A stretch of 64,000 bases of DNA from Ceratodon purpureus (lineage: Eukaryota; Streptophyta; Bryopsida; Pseudoditrichales; Ditrichaceae). Made by a program: the position numbers and the translations under genes. The notes under the pieces were generated by a model. It had not been told where the DNA came from, ran no database searches, and saw nothing but the letters and a program-made list of their open reading frames with translations. Each line of letters begins with the position of its first letter. Position 1 is the stretch's first letter. The stretch lies in contig CM026426.1 in NCBI GenBank assembly GCA_014871385.1, positions 80,209,566-80,273,565 of the forward strand, written 5' to 3'. Shown piece after piece: positions 24,070 through 35,664 of this stretch.

Positions 24070-25560
24070 TACGCATCAGCTGATGCATTAGAGAGGGAGT
24101 ATGGAGCATAAGAACCAGACCCCATTGACTACGCTAATGTCGGGGACATGTCAAAAGAAGAAGAAGTAAACTTTGAAATCATTATTAGAGAGTGCTCAAA
24201 TCCTCTATACGACGATTCACGGCTATACAAACTACAAGGAGGGATTGTGCTTATGACAATGTCAAAGTACTTGGGGTGTCTGATGTTTTTTTGTCGACCT
24301 TGCTTACTAATATATCCGGAAATCTTCTCCCTAGAACTATTAACCTCCCCTGTACAGCATGCGAATTGATGACCTTGATTCGTAGGTTAGGTTTAGAGCA
24401 CCAGCAAATTCACTACTGTCTGAATGGCCACGTTCTATACGAGGGGGAACAAAATGGTGAATTGATGGAGTGCCCCCAATGCAATCCCCCGAGGTATGTC
24501 TTGGGTTCTACGTCTATCCCTTTTGTTGTCCTACGGTACTTTCCATTGATATCAAAGTTAAAATGGCTATATAAATGTCTGAAGCTTGCGAACCTCTTGA
24601 ACCATTATGCCGACGTCAGGATCGATGGTACAAAATGACTTCTATTGCAGATAGTCATCAATGGAGAGAGATAAGTTGAATGTACCCGGAGTTCTAAGAT
24701 GTCGGAATGCACTTAAGGATGGCTTTGATAGTGGACAGAGTATGCCCTCACAGAAACCAATTGTCAAAGCATTCAACCTGGATAACTCTAATATCAATTT
24801 ATCGTTTCCAGGGTGGCTGACATCCAAGAATTTTTTAATTAATTTTCTCTATTGATCCAAGGTCCCAAAGCTTCTACCTCAGACAATATAAACGTCTTCT
24901 TGAAGCCCCTTGTTCGTGACCTGCTGGAGTTGTAGCACGGAGTTCCTGCAATAAACATGGCCAGAGAAGCAAGTAACATGGGTTTCATTATGAAGGGCAT
25001 ATTGATGTGAATGGTACACAATTTCCCCGCGTATGGATTGATTTCCGGCTAGACGGTGAAGGCATACGTGGCTTGTCCGGTGTGCGGAGGCAGCACCTGT
25101 TTAGAGCACTCCTGTGTGCTCAACAAAATGATCTATATGGGTTGCCGTAGGTTTCTAAATCTGGATCATAGATTCCGTCGGGAGAGGATGGCAATCAATA
25201 ACCAGATAGAGAATGGAACCTTTACCAGACAACGTGATGGTGTTCAAATCCTAGAGCAGGGCCGCGCTTGTGCAGAATGGATTCTGGCCGGTAGAGCTCA
25301 AGACTCTGATAACGACCCGAACAAAACACATGGAGTTAAAAGCGCTAGCATTTTGTATGCACTACCGTATTGGAAGGTACTTTAAATTCTGTGAGTTTGA
25401 TTTCGTGTACCTGTTCTATGTTGATGCTCAAGGTAGACTATGTGTGCACATTGATTATGTAGAAGTTGTGGATTTCAAAATGAGCATTAGTTATCTAAAT
25501 TTTCAAGCGAACTTCAAATTCATTTATATTGGGGACATTGAATAGATTTTATTGTTTCCG
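24070..25560 (+). pseudogene. CACTA (En/Spm) transposase, tnp2/Transposase_21 type, broken
   Basis: In order I see PLYDDSRLYKLQ followed, after a frame change near 24270, by GVSDVFLSTLLT. Next come a Cys-rich stretch (HYCLNGHVLYEGEQNGELMECPQC) cited here as C/H positions 24410-24490, and RYFPLISKLKWLY near 24530. Then come GPKASTSDNINVFLKPLV near 24855 and YVACPVCGGSTCLEHSC near 25060. MIYMGCRRFLNLDHRFRR follows, then HGVKSASILYALPYW near 25330. This order matches plant CACTA transposases, which excise DNA by cut-and-paste. Several frameshifts and stops make it inactive. No terminal CACTA repeats were identified. Confidence 0.8.
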
Positions 25561-27356
25561 ATCACACGTACATCCGGGTGAACTCTATTTCACGTAGCTT
25601 TCAATTTTTCACTTTGAAGTTGCTTACAGTTAGTGCTCCTTTTTTAAGTAGTCGTCAGTATGTGGCATAATTTCTGAGAGCATACATGTAATTTTTGGTA
25701 GGAATGGGTCGGAACAATGCAATCATTAGAATAGGGGGAATAAAAGAATTTGGTATCAAATAAGTTACCAATGTTAATGTATCCAGCGCTGCAACCGATA
25801 GAATTGGACAAGCATAGCATGCTGGCAGTGAGTACATCATAATATTTACTTGTGGATGTCGATGAGCGTCATACTCCATATCTAGATATATGGATTTCAA
25901 TAATAGTCTAGGGTGGCAACGTCTAACGTATCACTTGGCCTAATATTATATAACCAATCATAACGGTAGTCACTCCTAATTGCAGCACATTCATATTGAG
26001 TTTGCCATTCAAATATCCTTCATGTTATCCGTAGGCATATCGTGAATCATGTCGATGCTTTTTGTAGAATTTGCAATTGCAATGGAGTAATCCTCCTTGT
26101 AGCTTTGGACTGGCTTTTGTCCAATAGGTCAAATGTCGTCGTTAGTAGTGCCTGGACGTAACGACCTCAGCAGCCGTTTATTTCATATCTATTAACGTGT
26201 TAATCAAATAGGAATTAGGCCTAGGTTTTTGCTTTAATAACTACTTAGTTACTTAATTTTTTGCTTACTTGGATGTTGGTGAGCTTCCCGCCCAAGCAGC
26301 CTCTGCTTGTGTCAGCATGAGTAGGAAACGCTAGCTGGAGCGGTCTAACAGGGTTTGGATGGAAGTTGCGTGGCTGGATTTTGCCTCGTTGGAGTCGACG
26401 TGTCGACGATGTACGGTGAGCACCAATGGAGTGGAATTTATTGCTCTTCAAATAATAAAATCCTTTGATCCGTAACCTCGATCCATGGTTTCTTCAATTT
26501 GTTGCCACAACAGTTTAGACGTGATGGCGCCTTCGACTCTATACCGTTCACCATTAAGAAAATGGAGCGCACCGTTGTGCTTCCGACAACTGGATTATGC
26601 CACAATGAGATGCACAATTCAATGTGATCTCCTCCAAAGATTCCAAATGACAATAGCGTCCTAGACCGATGGTGCAAAATTGAATTTCAGATTAACTTGG
26701 GACTGGCGTCCGCTAGCAGCAACAGCGCCGAAGGCTTCTTCTTAGGCGGCGACAGTGGCTTCATTAGAGAGAATCGATGTAAATTGATGTACTCAACGAG
26801 AAGGTGATTTGCCTCAATGAACCTCTATGGAGTGTCCGTAGAGTATTGGGTTTTAGGATTTTGAAGTTTGGTACGATCAGACCTTGCTACAACAACATAT
26901 TCTAATATAGTAGGTTTCCAAGCTGAAGGTGTGGCCCGTGTTCCACCGAGATCTATTAGAAGTAGTTGTATTTGTGAATTTGGTCGTCTAGCAACAACAG
27001 TTATAGTTTAGAGAGTTTGTTCACATCCTTTTTTGCGTTGGTTGTATCCCAGAATCATGACAAGATTTTTTGGTTAGTTGCAGGTCACTGAGCAGCCTAG
27101 GGAAGATTCAATCAAATCTTTGGATTTTTAGGTTCCCGATGAAAAGAAGGTCTGTACGCAACACTCGATACATTCCCCAAGTTTCACTAGACGCACACTA
27201 TGCCACAGTCATCACGCGAGGTTCTAAACAAGTGGAGTTGCGCTTGAGAAGCTCATTTCCTGCACAAAGGTGTCTTGGAGACACCAACATTGACTTGTAG
27301 ACCGATGGTGACATTTACCCTAATGACCCATTAACAAGGAAGCCACTCCACTCAAA
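25561..27356. other. Decayed sequence between two mobile-element genes
   Basis: Short frames on both strands without a recognised domain. The right border of the CACTA relic and the left border of the next element must lie here, but I could not place either. Confidence 0.4.
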
Positions 27357-28232
27357 ATGCTTCAAGAATTCATTGAATTCATATGCCATGGAGAGCAAGG
27401 TCTCCAAGGATATACATATAGGCTGATGTATCATTGTATACATGGTCCTACACCACGTGAAGAGGGCATGGAGATGCAATGCAGACAGTTGAGTGAAGAA
27501 GTGCTTCTGCTTAAAAGCAAAGCTGTTGCGAGCAACTCAAAGGTGGCCTAAGATCTTCAAATATAGAGAATGCGTTGCTTTAACTTAGAGTAGACATGCA
27601 TGAATTTACAGGCTGAATTACAGGCTGTTTGCAATAGCCATGCCCATAGGGTGGAGCAATTGGAGTGCCATGTGCGAAGTACGTTGAGCGCTGCGAGCGG
27701 AGGGGCAGCTTTGAAAAAGAGACTACCTTAGGCATGGAACATAGGGCTCGGGCTCTTAGAAAGATTCACAAGTTGAAAACTAGATCAGGTGAAACAAAAG
27801 TAAGAGTGAAGCTTATGCAGACACTGCTGCAACCAGATGTTGTCAAGTATGCTGTCAACAAAAACCGAGTGTAGCATCAACGTCAATGCATGTGGGGGGA
27901 TAATGAGTCCTAAGCTAGAAGCGCAGTAGCGCTAGCTCAGATTATGTCAAAGCATGAAGGTCTAGTCCTTGCTTCTCAACCTTCTATGGCACATGTTGAT
28001 GCGGAGATTGCCAACAATGTGCTTTAATCAATTGGTTAGAGTATAGGCCCAAACAAGATTTTTGTTGCTTGCGACCAGACAGGGGTGTTCCATTGAGGAA
28101 AGGCTATCTACAAAGTTGTGAAGGCTCCCATTGTTGATTTCAATAAAGGAGTAAATAGTAGTGTTTTATCAAGCCCCTGTCATGTGAAACTCCTTCGGCA
28201 GGAGTTGAATGCCAACTTGCTACAGTATATTG
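27357..28232 (+). pseudogene. Left half of a mobile-element gene split by the 22.8-kb transposon
   Basis: The frame from 27357 is a Gln/Glu/Leu-rich probable coiled coil (QCRQLSEEVLLLKSKAVA), continuing through stops to LQAELQAVCNSHAHRVEQLE near 27620. A second readable stretch, IYKVVKAPIVDFNKGVNS, lies near 28115 and runs to NANLLQYIG at the insertion point. The codon split by the insertion (G|GT) is completed by the bases right of the 22.8-kb element after one ATTG copy is dropped. I do not recognise a named superfamily. The resemblance to moss and cnidarian mobile-element proteins is from memory only. Confidence 0.5.
28229..28232. repeat. Target-site duplication ATTG, left copy
   Basis: ATTG flanks the left inverted terminus and is repeated at 50993-50996 beside the right one. 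Keeping only one copy restores an open frame across the junction. Confidence 0.7.
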
Positions 28233-28267
28233 GGGGGGAAGCACAATAAAGTGTACCAAAAAAGTGC
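28233..28267 (+). repeat. Left terminal inverted repeat of the large transposon
   Basis: It starts with six G, then AAGCACAATAAAGTG, then TACC, an A run and GTGC. It mirrors the right terminus, which begins GGGTGG on the opposite strand. Confidence 0.8.
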
Positions 28268-30978
28268 TTAACTATTTCCCAATTTCAGCCCCTTCCGTAA
28301 ACACTAGAGAAAGTGGGATCTACGTTATGTCGATGTAAAATTGAGTTTGGGATACGGAAAGTAGACTTGATGGACTTCAAGTTCCCAAAGTTGCGGGAGA
28401 AGACATTGAGTTTACCATGGAAAACGGAGATGTCGAACTCGGACAAAGTGAACTGACTGATTTGGAAAAGTGAACAGAACGATTTAGGGTTTTTTCCGAA
28501 ATCACTTTTAATTTTGCGGGGCCCCCCGCTTTTGAAATAGGGTTATAGAAATTTACCTGTGTGAGTACTTTGCAACCTTGGATGGGCTAAAAGTACCGTT
28601 TCGACCTTTTCGCAACAGTGTTTTCGACGAAACTTTTGGGGCCCTTCAATTTATTTTTTTCAAAATTCCAATATTCTTTCCGGATGTTACCAAAGAATGT
28701 GTTTTCCCGGGGGAAAAAAAAGTGAAAAATAATTAAATAAAAAATGGACATTGTACAATAAATTCACTGTGAAAAAAGTGCTAGTGGAATGCAAGTGCTG
28801 TGGACTACTGCCACGTCACAGCCGTTAGCTCAACAGTTTGATGGGAACGTCTTTACTGTTTTCAATGAAAGCAGTTCTGTCAATCCCCGAAGACATCAAA
28901 AGAGGGTGCCAGGCGATGGTACAATCGTCAATTAGAAGGTATGAACGTGTTGATTTTTACGAAAATGTTCGATGGTAATCAATGTTGAAAAACCCTCACG
29001 ATCATGGAGAGCCTCGGTGGACACCGGAAGGTGGGAGGTAATCAACTCGAGGAGGCGGCGGAAAATGCTCAGGTGATGCCGACCGAATCAAGTGCAAGTC
29101 AGATCGAGGCTCCGACAGTGCGGCGAATGTGAGGACTGGAAGTATGGATTCCTTAATTTCTGTCTTTGCTGGAAATTAAGGTTTGAAGTGCTTGGCGTAA
29201 TTGAGCCTCGGCGGAGTGCCATGGAGTGCATCAAGAGGGCAACTGATGGAGGGAGAGGCGGCCGCGTCTTCTACTGGGCATGAGGTAAGCAAGTTTCCAA
29301 CCAAATTCAAGTTACACAAATGAGCTTCATGAATTGGAGCTAATATTGTTTGTCCATATCCAAAGTTGATGCCACTTTTGAGGTGGAGAATGTTGTGGCC
29401 GTTGCATGCACGCGGCTATGGTCACAAAGAAAAATTGGGTGGGAGCATAAGGGAATTGTAACGTGGACGTAGTTTTGAGCCTGAAGGATGCATATTGGAA
29501 TTGTAAAGTCGAAGTAGTTTTGAGTTAAGGCGTAGCTAAATTTGAGATGTATACTCATGTTCCTCTTCTAATGGTTTAGGGTTTTACGGAAGGGGAGCAG
29601 TACTCGCATCCTACGATTTCCTTTCCCAGTGTAGCGTTTAAGGTATGATGTTCGAACATATAATATTGAGTGTTGAAGTACATGTTATCCATGTGTCTCG
29701 CTTTTCTTGGGTACCTTTCTATCGATGGTGTCCACAATCGCTGAAAACGATGGCTCTGAATGTACACAGAGTGTAGTCGTCTTTGTTGTGCAGTTCAAAA
29801 CGGTTGGATCATCCATGGCTATGGTCTGCATTAGATTCACAGCTTTCTCATTGAGTTCGTTGTCACAGTTTCGGAAGTTGCACTCCATTTCTGGACAGTC
29901 AAGAAGTTCACAGTGGGAGGGTCTTAGTGGGGCGGCGATGACCTAAAACGACATCAACGACGACGGGAAAAATGTTGGCGCTTCAAATCACTCGATGAGC
30001 AGGTTTTTATTGTAAACGTACTCTGAGTATTTTCTATGAAGCAGGTAGATCCTATTAGGAGATTGACCTCTATTTACCAGATAGGTAGTCATCAGGTTGA
30101 TTTCCTCGTGACGGGGACTTCAGTAATAATCAAAGTTGACTTTGATGTGATAATTTCAGTAACTCTAGAGGAGACTTCCTGACTCGGAAGTGCTGGAACA
30201 AGCCTTTTAAGTTAATTCATTAATTCGTATTGCTAATCAGCTTGAGCATGGTACTTGCTTTGCAGGGTTTGTTAACGACAATAAAAAAAGTGTCCTCACA
30301 TACAAACTGAGTGGGGAATAGTTCTGTGTGGTGTGACTCGGAGCTTCATGGGCCTGCGTCAGACAGAGTCGTGGTTGTTCCGCCGGGACCGTGAACCTCT
30401 TGGTATGTCTTCTCTGCCTAAGCTGTGCTCATTCATGCCTTCACCATAGACACCCAAGATGTTGCTGTTGTAGTTAGTGCAGTAGCGGAAACACTTCGTC
30501 TTTGCATTTGAATTATTTTCAAAATCCATATATGTGAGAACGTTTAAAATAACATTTCTTCGAAATATGTAGCTCAATCCCCAACACGTAATGTGAGGTG
30601 ACTTTGAAGGCTGCGTTGGGAGAGCAGGTCCACTGCAATCGGACAGTTACGTCGACCCGTAGATTGGTTAATGGACGCTTTCATGGTTGAAAACAGCATC
30701 CGGGCTTAATTTCAGGTACAGAGACGTATTTCAATTACGACGGTTCTGTCCCGGAGCACTTTGGTGAAGCTCGTACTTGCTATTGTGTTTCCAAAAGTAA
30801 ATTGTGCACATGTTAGAGACCTTCAGCGGTATGCATCGTTGATATATTTACATGTCCTTTTCTATGTTTTTGAAGAATTTCCGAAGATTAAAGACTCAGT
30901 TGTGTGACTTACGAATATGTTGTTTCCAAAAGAATAAGTCCCTGAAAGTGTGGAACCCTTTTTTAACCACATTCAGTT
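28268..30978. other. Left non-coding arm of the large transposon
   Basis: AAGTG-type words recur in the first 600 bases (for example GAAAAAAGTGCTAGTGG near 28770), echoing the terminal repeat. Small open frames are present, such as 29092-29283, without a recognised domain. The region probably holds transposase-binding sites and the promoter of the plus-strand gene. Confidence 0.45.
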
Positions 30979-33900
30979 ATGGGCAACAAGAAAAATGAGC
31001 GTTGCAGGCATGCAGTGCCTGTGCGGAGAGAACTAAGGATGGAGGAGAGCCAACGGCGGGAGATAGAATTGCGTGAGAGAGCGGAGCAGGACCGCCTTCG
31101 GGTCTTGAGGTGCTGCTCTTGAAGTCAGCTGTCCATAGTGATGTGTCATTCATGCTAGTTTCAATGTGTGTGACTCTAAATTGTACTCTATTTCTGACAT
31201 ACAAGGTTTGTTTTCTGGATCCAGTAGAATGCGACAGATGGTGGGCTAAACCGAATAACATGGGTGATAACTTCTTAGTGTGCGTACTGACTGTAGGGTT
31301 GAACAGCGGCGCGAGCACCGCAGGACATGGAGAACTCGAGTTCAATCGGATCAACTTCGGGCTGCAATCAAAAATGAGACAATAGGTGAAGGATGTTTGC
31401 AGGGACATTCTGGAGAAGAACCCCCCGTTGATTTGAACGATGATGAAGGACAGTGGGAGCTCAATCGGGAGGTGGGGGAAAGAGGAGGTGATCTGAGCGG
31501 GGCAGACTTCCCGGGCAAGGATTTGGAGGGCGTGACTCAGGGAACGAAGTCTGCAGCTGATGGTGTCGAGGACATTGAGTGTACACGAGACACTCCACAC
31601 AGCCGGAGGTGCGCTTATGCTGCTGCGAAGGTTCTTAGGGTCCTCAGGCAAGTTTTAGAAGCAGGTTTCTCTGACGAAGAGAAGAAGATGGTCCTACACT
31701 ATTGTTTTGCAGATGATCTTATAGAGCCATTGACCCAGAGTTAACCACAACTGTTCTTAGGTTGTGCACTGTAGCTGCCACAACCGTGCAAAGTCTGAAA
31801 GGGGCGCTGCAAAACCTCCGTGACACACATATCCAAGGAAAGGCAAAAGTAAGAAATATTGTATTGACCGCTACTGTCTCAAAGGGCGACTCGCAGCGGA
31901 AGATTTGCAAAGCGTTGGGGGCGTCCCGGTACCTGGTTCGCAAGGCTTTCTAGCGGCGAGCAGAAGTGGATGAAACTGGTGAGAACTTGTGGGCGGGGGG
32001 GGGGGGGGGGGGGGGGTGGACAGAAAGCAAGGGAGTGATGCGCTTACTCTATAGGTCCGAGGAGCAATATGCTCTTGGTAGGAAACGGAAACCACCGTCT
32101 CTCCAAACAACAAGGATGTCAAGAGAAGAAGGATTTCCGCAAAGGAGCATGATACTCATGCCACACATTACTTGCAGGTGTCGCAGGTACAGTTTTCACA
32201 TGCACTTCAGTCACTGCGCATTAATTCCTTTCATATTTTGCTTGAAAACACCAGTTACGGTGCGCTTGAATTTGCAGGTCTTGCTGGCCCTTTCGCAGCA
32301 ACTGACATACGCTCAGTGAAAAGTACCCTTGTATACTTCAATCAGATAGTGGCACTAGTGGTTTTATACTGACATTACAAAGTTCATCAGATGGTCAATG
32401 GCGGTTTTGGTCAAACAACATGATGCTTTGTTTTGGTGGTTAATTAAAACTTGGAATGTATTCCCCGCTGTACCTAGGTTTTAGGTTCGATTTTTTTACA
32501 GTTTCTTATGCGACATGGGTTTGGATTGGATAAGGTTTGCTATGTCTTATTTGGTTGCGATTATTTTGTTATCATCTTCGTTCTGTGAGGTTGTCATGCT
32601 ACAGCACGAAGCAGTTGGTGGTAGATCATCTCTTAGAAACTGAAAGAACTGTTTTGCTGCTGTCATTTTAATATGTAGTATTAGGACATGGATACAGCTA
32701 CTTGCGTGTACTGTGCTGTGAACCGGAATTTCTTAATTCTTGTCCGGGCTGAACCTTCAACTTTGCAGTTGTTCTCATAGGCTTAAAATTAAGAAGTTAG
32801 ATTCTCGTCTTTGTTCTGCTCTAATGAGGATACCTCACCGCAGTTTGAAAACCAGACTATTTGGGTCTGTTCTGTCATAGAAAATGGTACAGTCGATGTC
32901 TGTAAGAGGCTTTGTTCTGTCCACGTGGATGTCCGTGGGCTGTGATTATGAGTCCCGGCAAATCTTAATTTAGTCCTAACCTCCACTTGCTCAGCATTGC
33001 AGTAGGCAAGAAGTTATTGCTGATCAACTGGGATCAAGTTAGCGTGGAAGCTACATAACCATAATTCAAAGTGAGATTGATTTATACGTTCATTTTGCAC
33101 CGTCTTTTTCTTCAAGTTCTAGGACATAGATCGTGAACAGATTATAGCTAATTCATGTTATGTTGTTGGCAGTTGGAGTTCCATGCAAAGTTCATGGAGG
33201 CCAGCGAGCACAATCAGGTGGGGCTGCGGGCGTTTGAACTCTTGAAGCCATATTATGTCAGAAGGTTAATGGAAAGGAACACATGTGCATGCCGATACCA
33301 TTGTGAAATGGCGGAACTAAGACTGGGTTGGAACAATATGCGGATTGCCACAAAGGGGAAACATGGCAGTCAGCGCACATGTCAATGTGAGGTATGCGTG
33401 AGCCCGCAAACTGCAGAGTCCATTGGCGAAGATCAGCGGAACAGGTGCCATGCAGACCTATCGCATTTCTGTGGAGTGACGGACCTTTGGCATAGCGTGC
33501 TCTGTCCATAGGAGGGGGACGGCTGGCATGCACAAAGCTGTATCATGGGTGAATGCGAGCACTATGGAGTGGATATGTTAATGTTATGTCCAAGGGAGCT
33601 GGACAGTGAAGGGACGCTCAAGGTGCAGTGGCACAACTTCAGAATGGTGCTGCACGGCATGACTAAGGCAGGTAAAGAGAACAAAGTATTGCGTATGACG
33701 TACCAGAATACTGCTGCTCCAATCTATTTGGACTACCTGAGGCAGAAGTTAAGACCATTCATCGTGCACAACTACACCGCTAAGTGGCAGGCGGAGCGGT
33801 ACAAAGAGTCCATCGACACCTTCCCTCCTGAATCTATACTATCAGCTGTCGATTTTGCGGAGAACTACACTTTCCAGCCTTACCAGGAAATTCAGTCCAT

Positions 33901-35664
33901 GTACTGGCTGCAGCACCAGTTTACTATACTGGTCCACATATGCTACAGATGGAACCCGGTTTACCTAGCAGATCCCAGTTCTGATGCCCCTAAGCTCTTG
34001 ACAGAATATCACTACTATACTAGTGATGATGCTGAGCACGATACTCTTTTTGTGCAGCATTGTTTTGCGTTGCACTGGAAACACATAACGGATAGGGGAA
34101 TAAAACCAAATGAGCACATTGTTTGGTCAGACAGGTGCGCAGCGTAGTTCAAGTCTCAGAGATGCTGGTACCACGTCTCAAGGTATTTCTAACGAGAGCA
34201 AACTCTGTCTTGTCTGTATGTTCCATCTGCCTCTTTCTAAACTCCTAAGGAAGAAAAGTAATTTCAGTTTTTGGATACTTTCTCTACAGGTATCCCTCCA
34301 CAACAATGAGTCCTGATCTATCGAATGGGTGTAGGATGGTATGGTCTTACTTTGGCAGTGGACATGGCAAGGGGCTCCATGATGGAGCAGGGGCAATGTT
34401 AAAGTGTGCAATCCGCAGCGAGGAAATGAACTTTGAATCCCGTACAAAGCTTCAGAGTGCGGCTGATGTCGTTGACTTCTGCAACCGCAAGGAGTCTGAA
34501 GAGCACAGAGCATATGGAAAGGCTCGGAGAACTCTCATAAGGTACTTCCATTTGATCGGGGCAAATGAGGTGGATAGAATACGTGACCTAGACTGTCAGC
34601 CCGTACCCGGCACTAGATCAGTCCTTTCCGTTTCTTCTGTGTCACCGATCGTTGTTACATACTTGCATATCAGAGAACTATCGTGCTTTTGTCCCGAGTG
34701 CATGGATGACAACCCGATGTTCTATGGAAGGCAAAATCACGTGAAACACTGGAAACTCAAGGTCTTGCAACCGTTGACGCCAATTCAGGTGAGTATAGAC
34801 CACGGTCACTGGATTCTGCAGTACCGTTACTGTGTGCGTTTTCTTTGACTTTCTGCTGAACCTAGTCGCTGGAGTGCCCAGCCAGGTCACGCACCAATTA
34901 GGTGCTTGCTGTGCAATTTAAGGACCACGGGCTTTTTGGATATGGTAGGAATTCTTTTTTTTCCTAACTCAAAGGCTAGGTCTGAATGGACTGATGTGGT
35001 GGTTTATTTAAAAATTTTGATGTGTGAAAGCTCACTCAAATTACGTAATTTGAGAGCATGGAGGAGCTTAGGGTGCGGAACAGCGATGATGCATGTGTGC
35101 ATGGCCGGGGCAATTTCAGACCGAGTTGAGGAAAGTCGGTGGAGAGAGGGTTTAGGGGAAGTGGTAGGCAACATGGGAAGGCTGGGAATGTGCAGTGGAT
35201 ATGGATTGTTAGGAGCGAGGCATTTTGTGCAATTTCATTCTTGCCCGTACTTCGCTTTCATCGCTGTGAATTTCTTGATTTGAAGACAATAGATGTCCCT
35301 TTTGACTGTGTGCTGCATGGTCTTGCTCAAAGGAGTTTACGCTTTAAGGTTTCATGTCCTACTGTGATCAATGGCTTGCTTTTGTCCAAAGACACTTCTT
35401 CGCGATCTCCACCAATTCCTAACATGTGGAATGTGCATGTCTACAATGAGCTAGAGCATGGGACAAGGGACGCGACTCCAACGAGCTAGTGAACATGCTC
35501 GTGAAACATCTGAACCGCGAGGTACGTTAACGGTGGAAGAGATCCAGATAAACAGAGGAGAAGAGGAAGGGCAGGGAACCGAACAAGATCTGGAACATGA
35601 GACTGCGGAGTTCGAGGACGACCTAGTTGACGACGTTGAGGATGAGGCGATAGTGCATTGGTAA
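30979..35664 (+). pseudogene. Transposase-like gene of the large transposon, RNase H-type D-D-D, several exons
   Basis: Exons by my model are 30979-31109, 31297-32186, 33173-34182 and 34290-34788, plus C-terminal sequence to a stop at 35664. Introns are GT-AG, and phases agree except inside the second exon, where a frame change near 31700 and a 22-G run disturb the frame. The N-terminus is basic and helical. Exon three carries NTCACRYHCE, then AVDFAENYTF (Asp at 33851). After DDAEHDTLFVQHCF it has VWSD (Asp at 34130). Exon four has YFGSGHGKGLHDGAGA (Asp at 34381). I infer these three Asp as the catalytic metal ligands of a DDE/D transposase. An acidic tail ends the protein. Stops at about 31951, 33509 and 34145 are all TAG where Gln is likely, so the copy is inactive. 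Family named only by resemblance. Confidence 0.65.
31995..32016 (+). repeat. Run of 22 G inside the transposase-like gene
   Basis: An uninterrupted G homopolymer lies in the second exon, in a Gly-rich stretch after NLWAGG. Its length may vary by replication slippage or be an assembly error, so the frame across it is uncertain. Confidence 0.9.
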
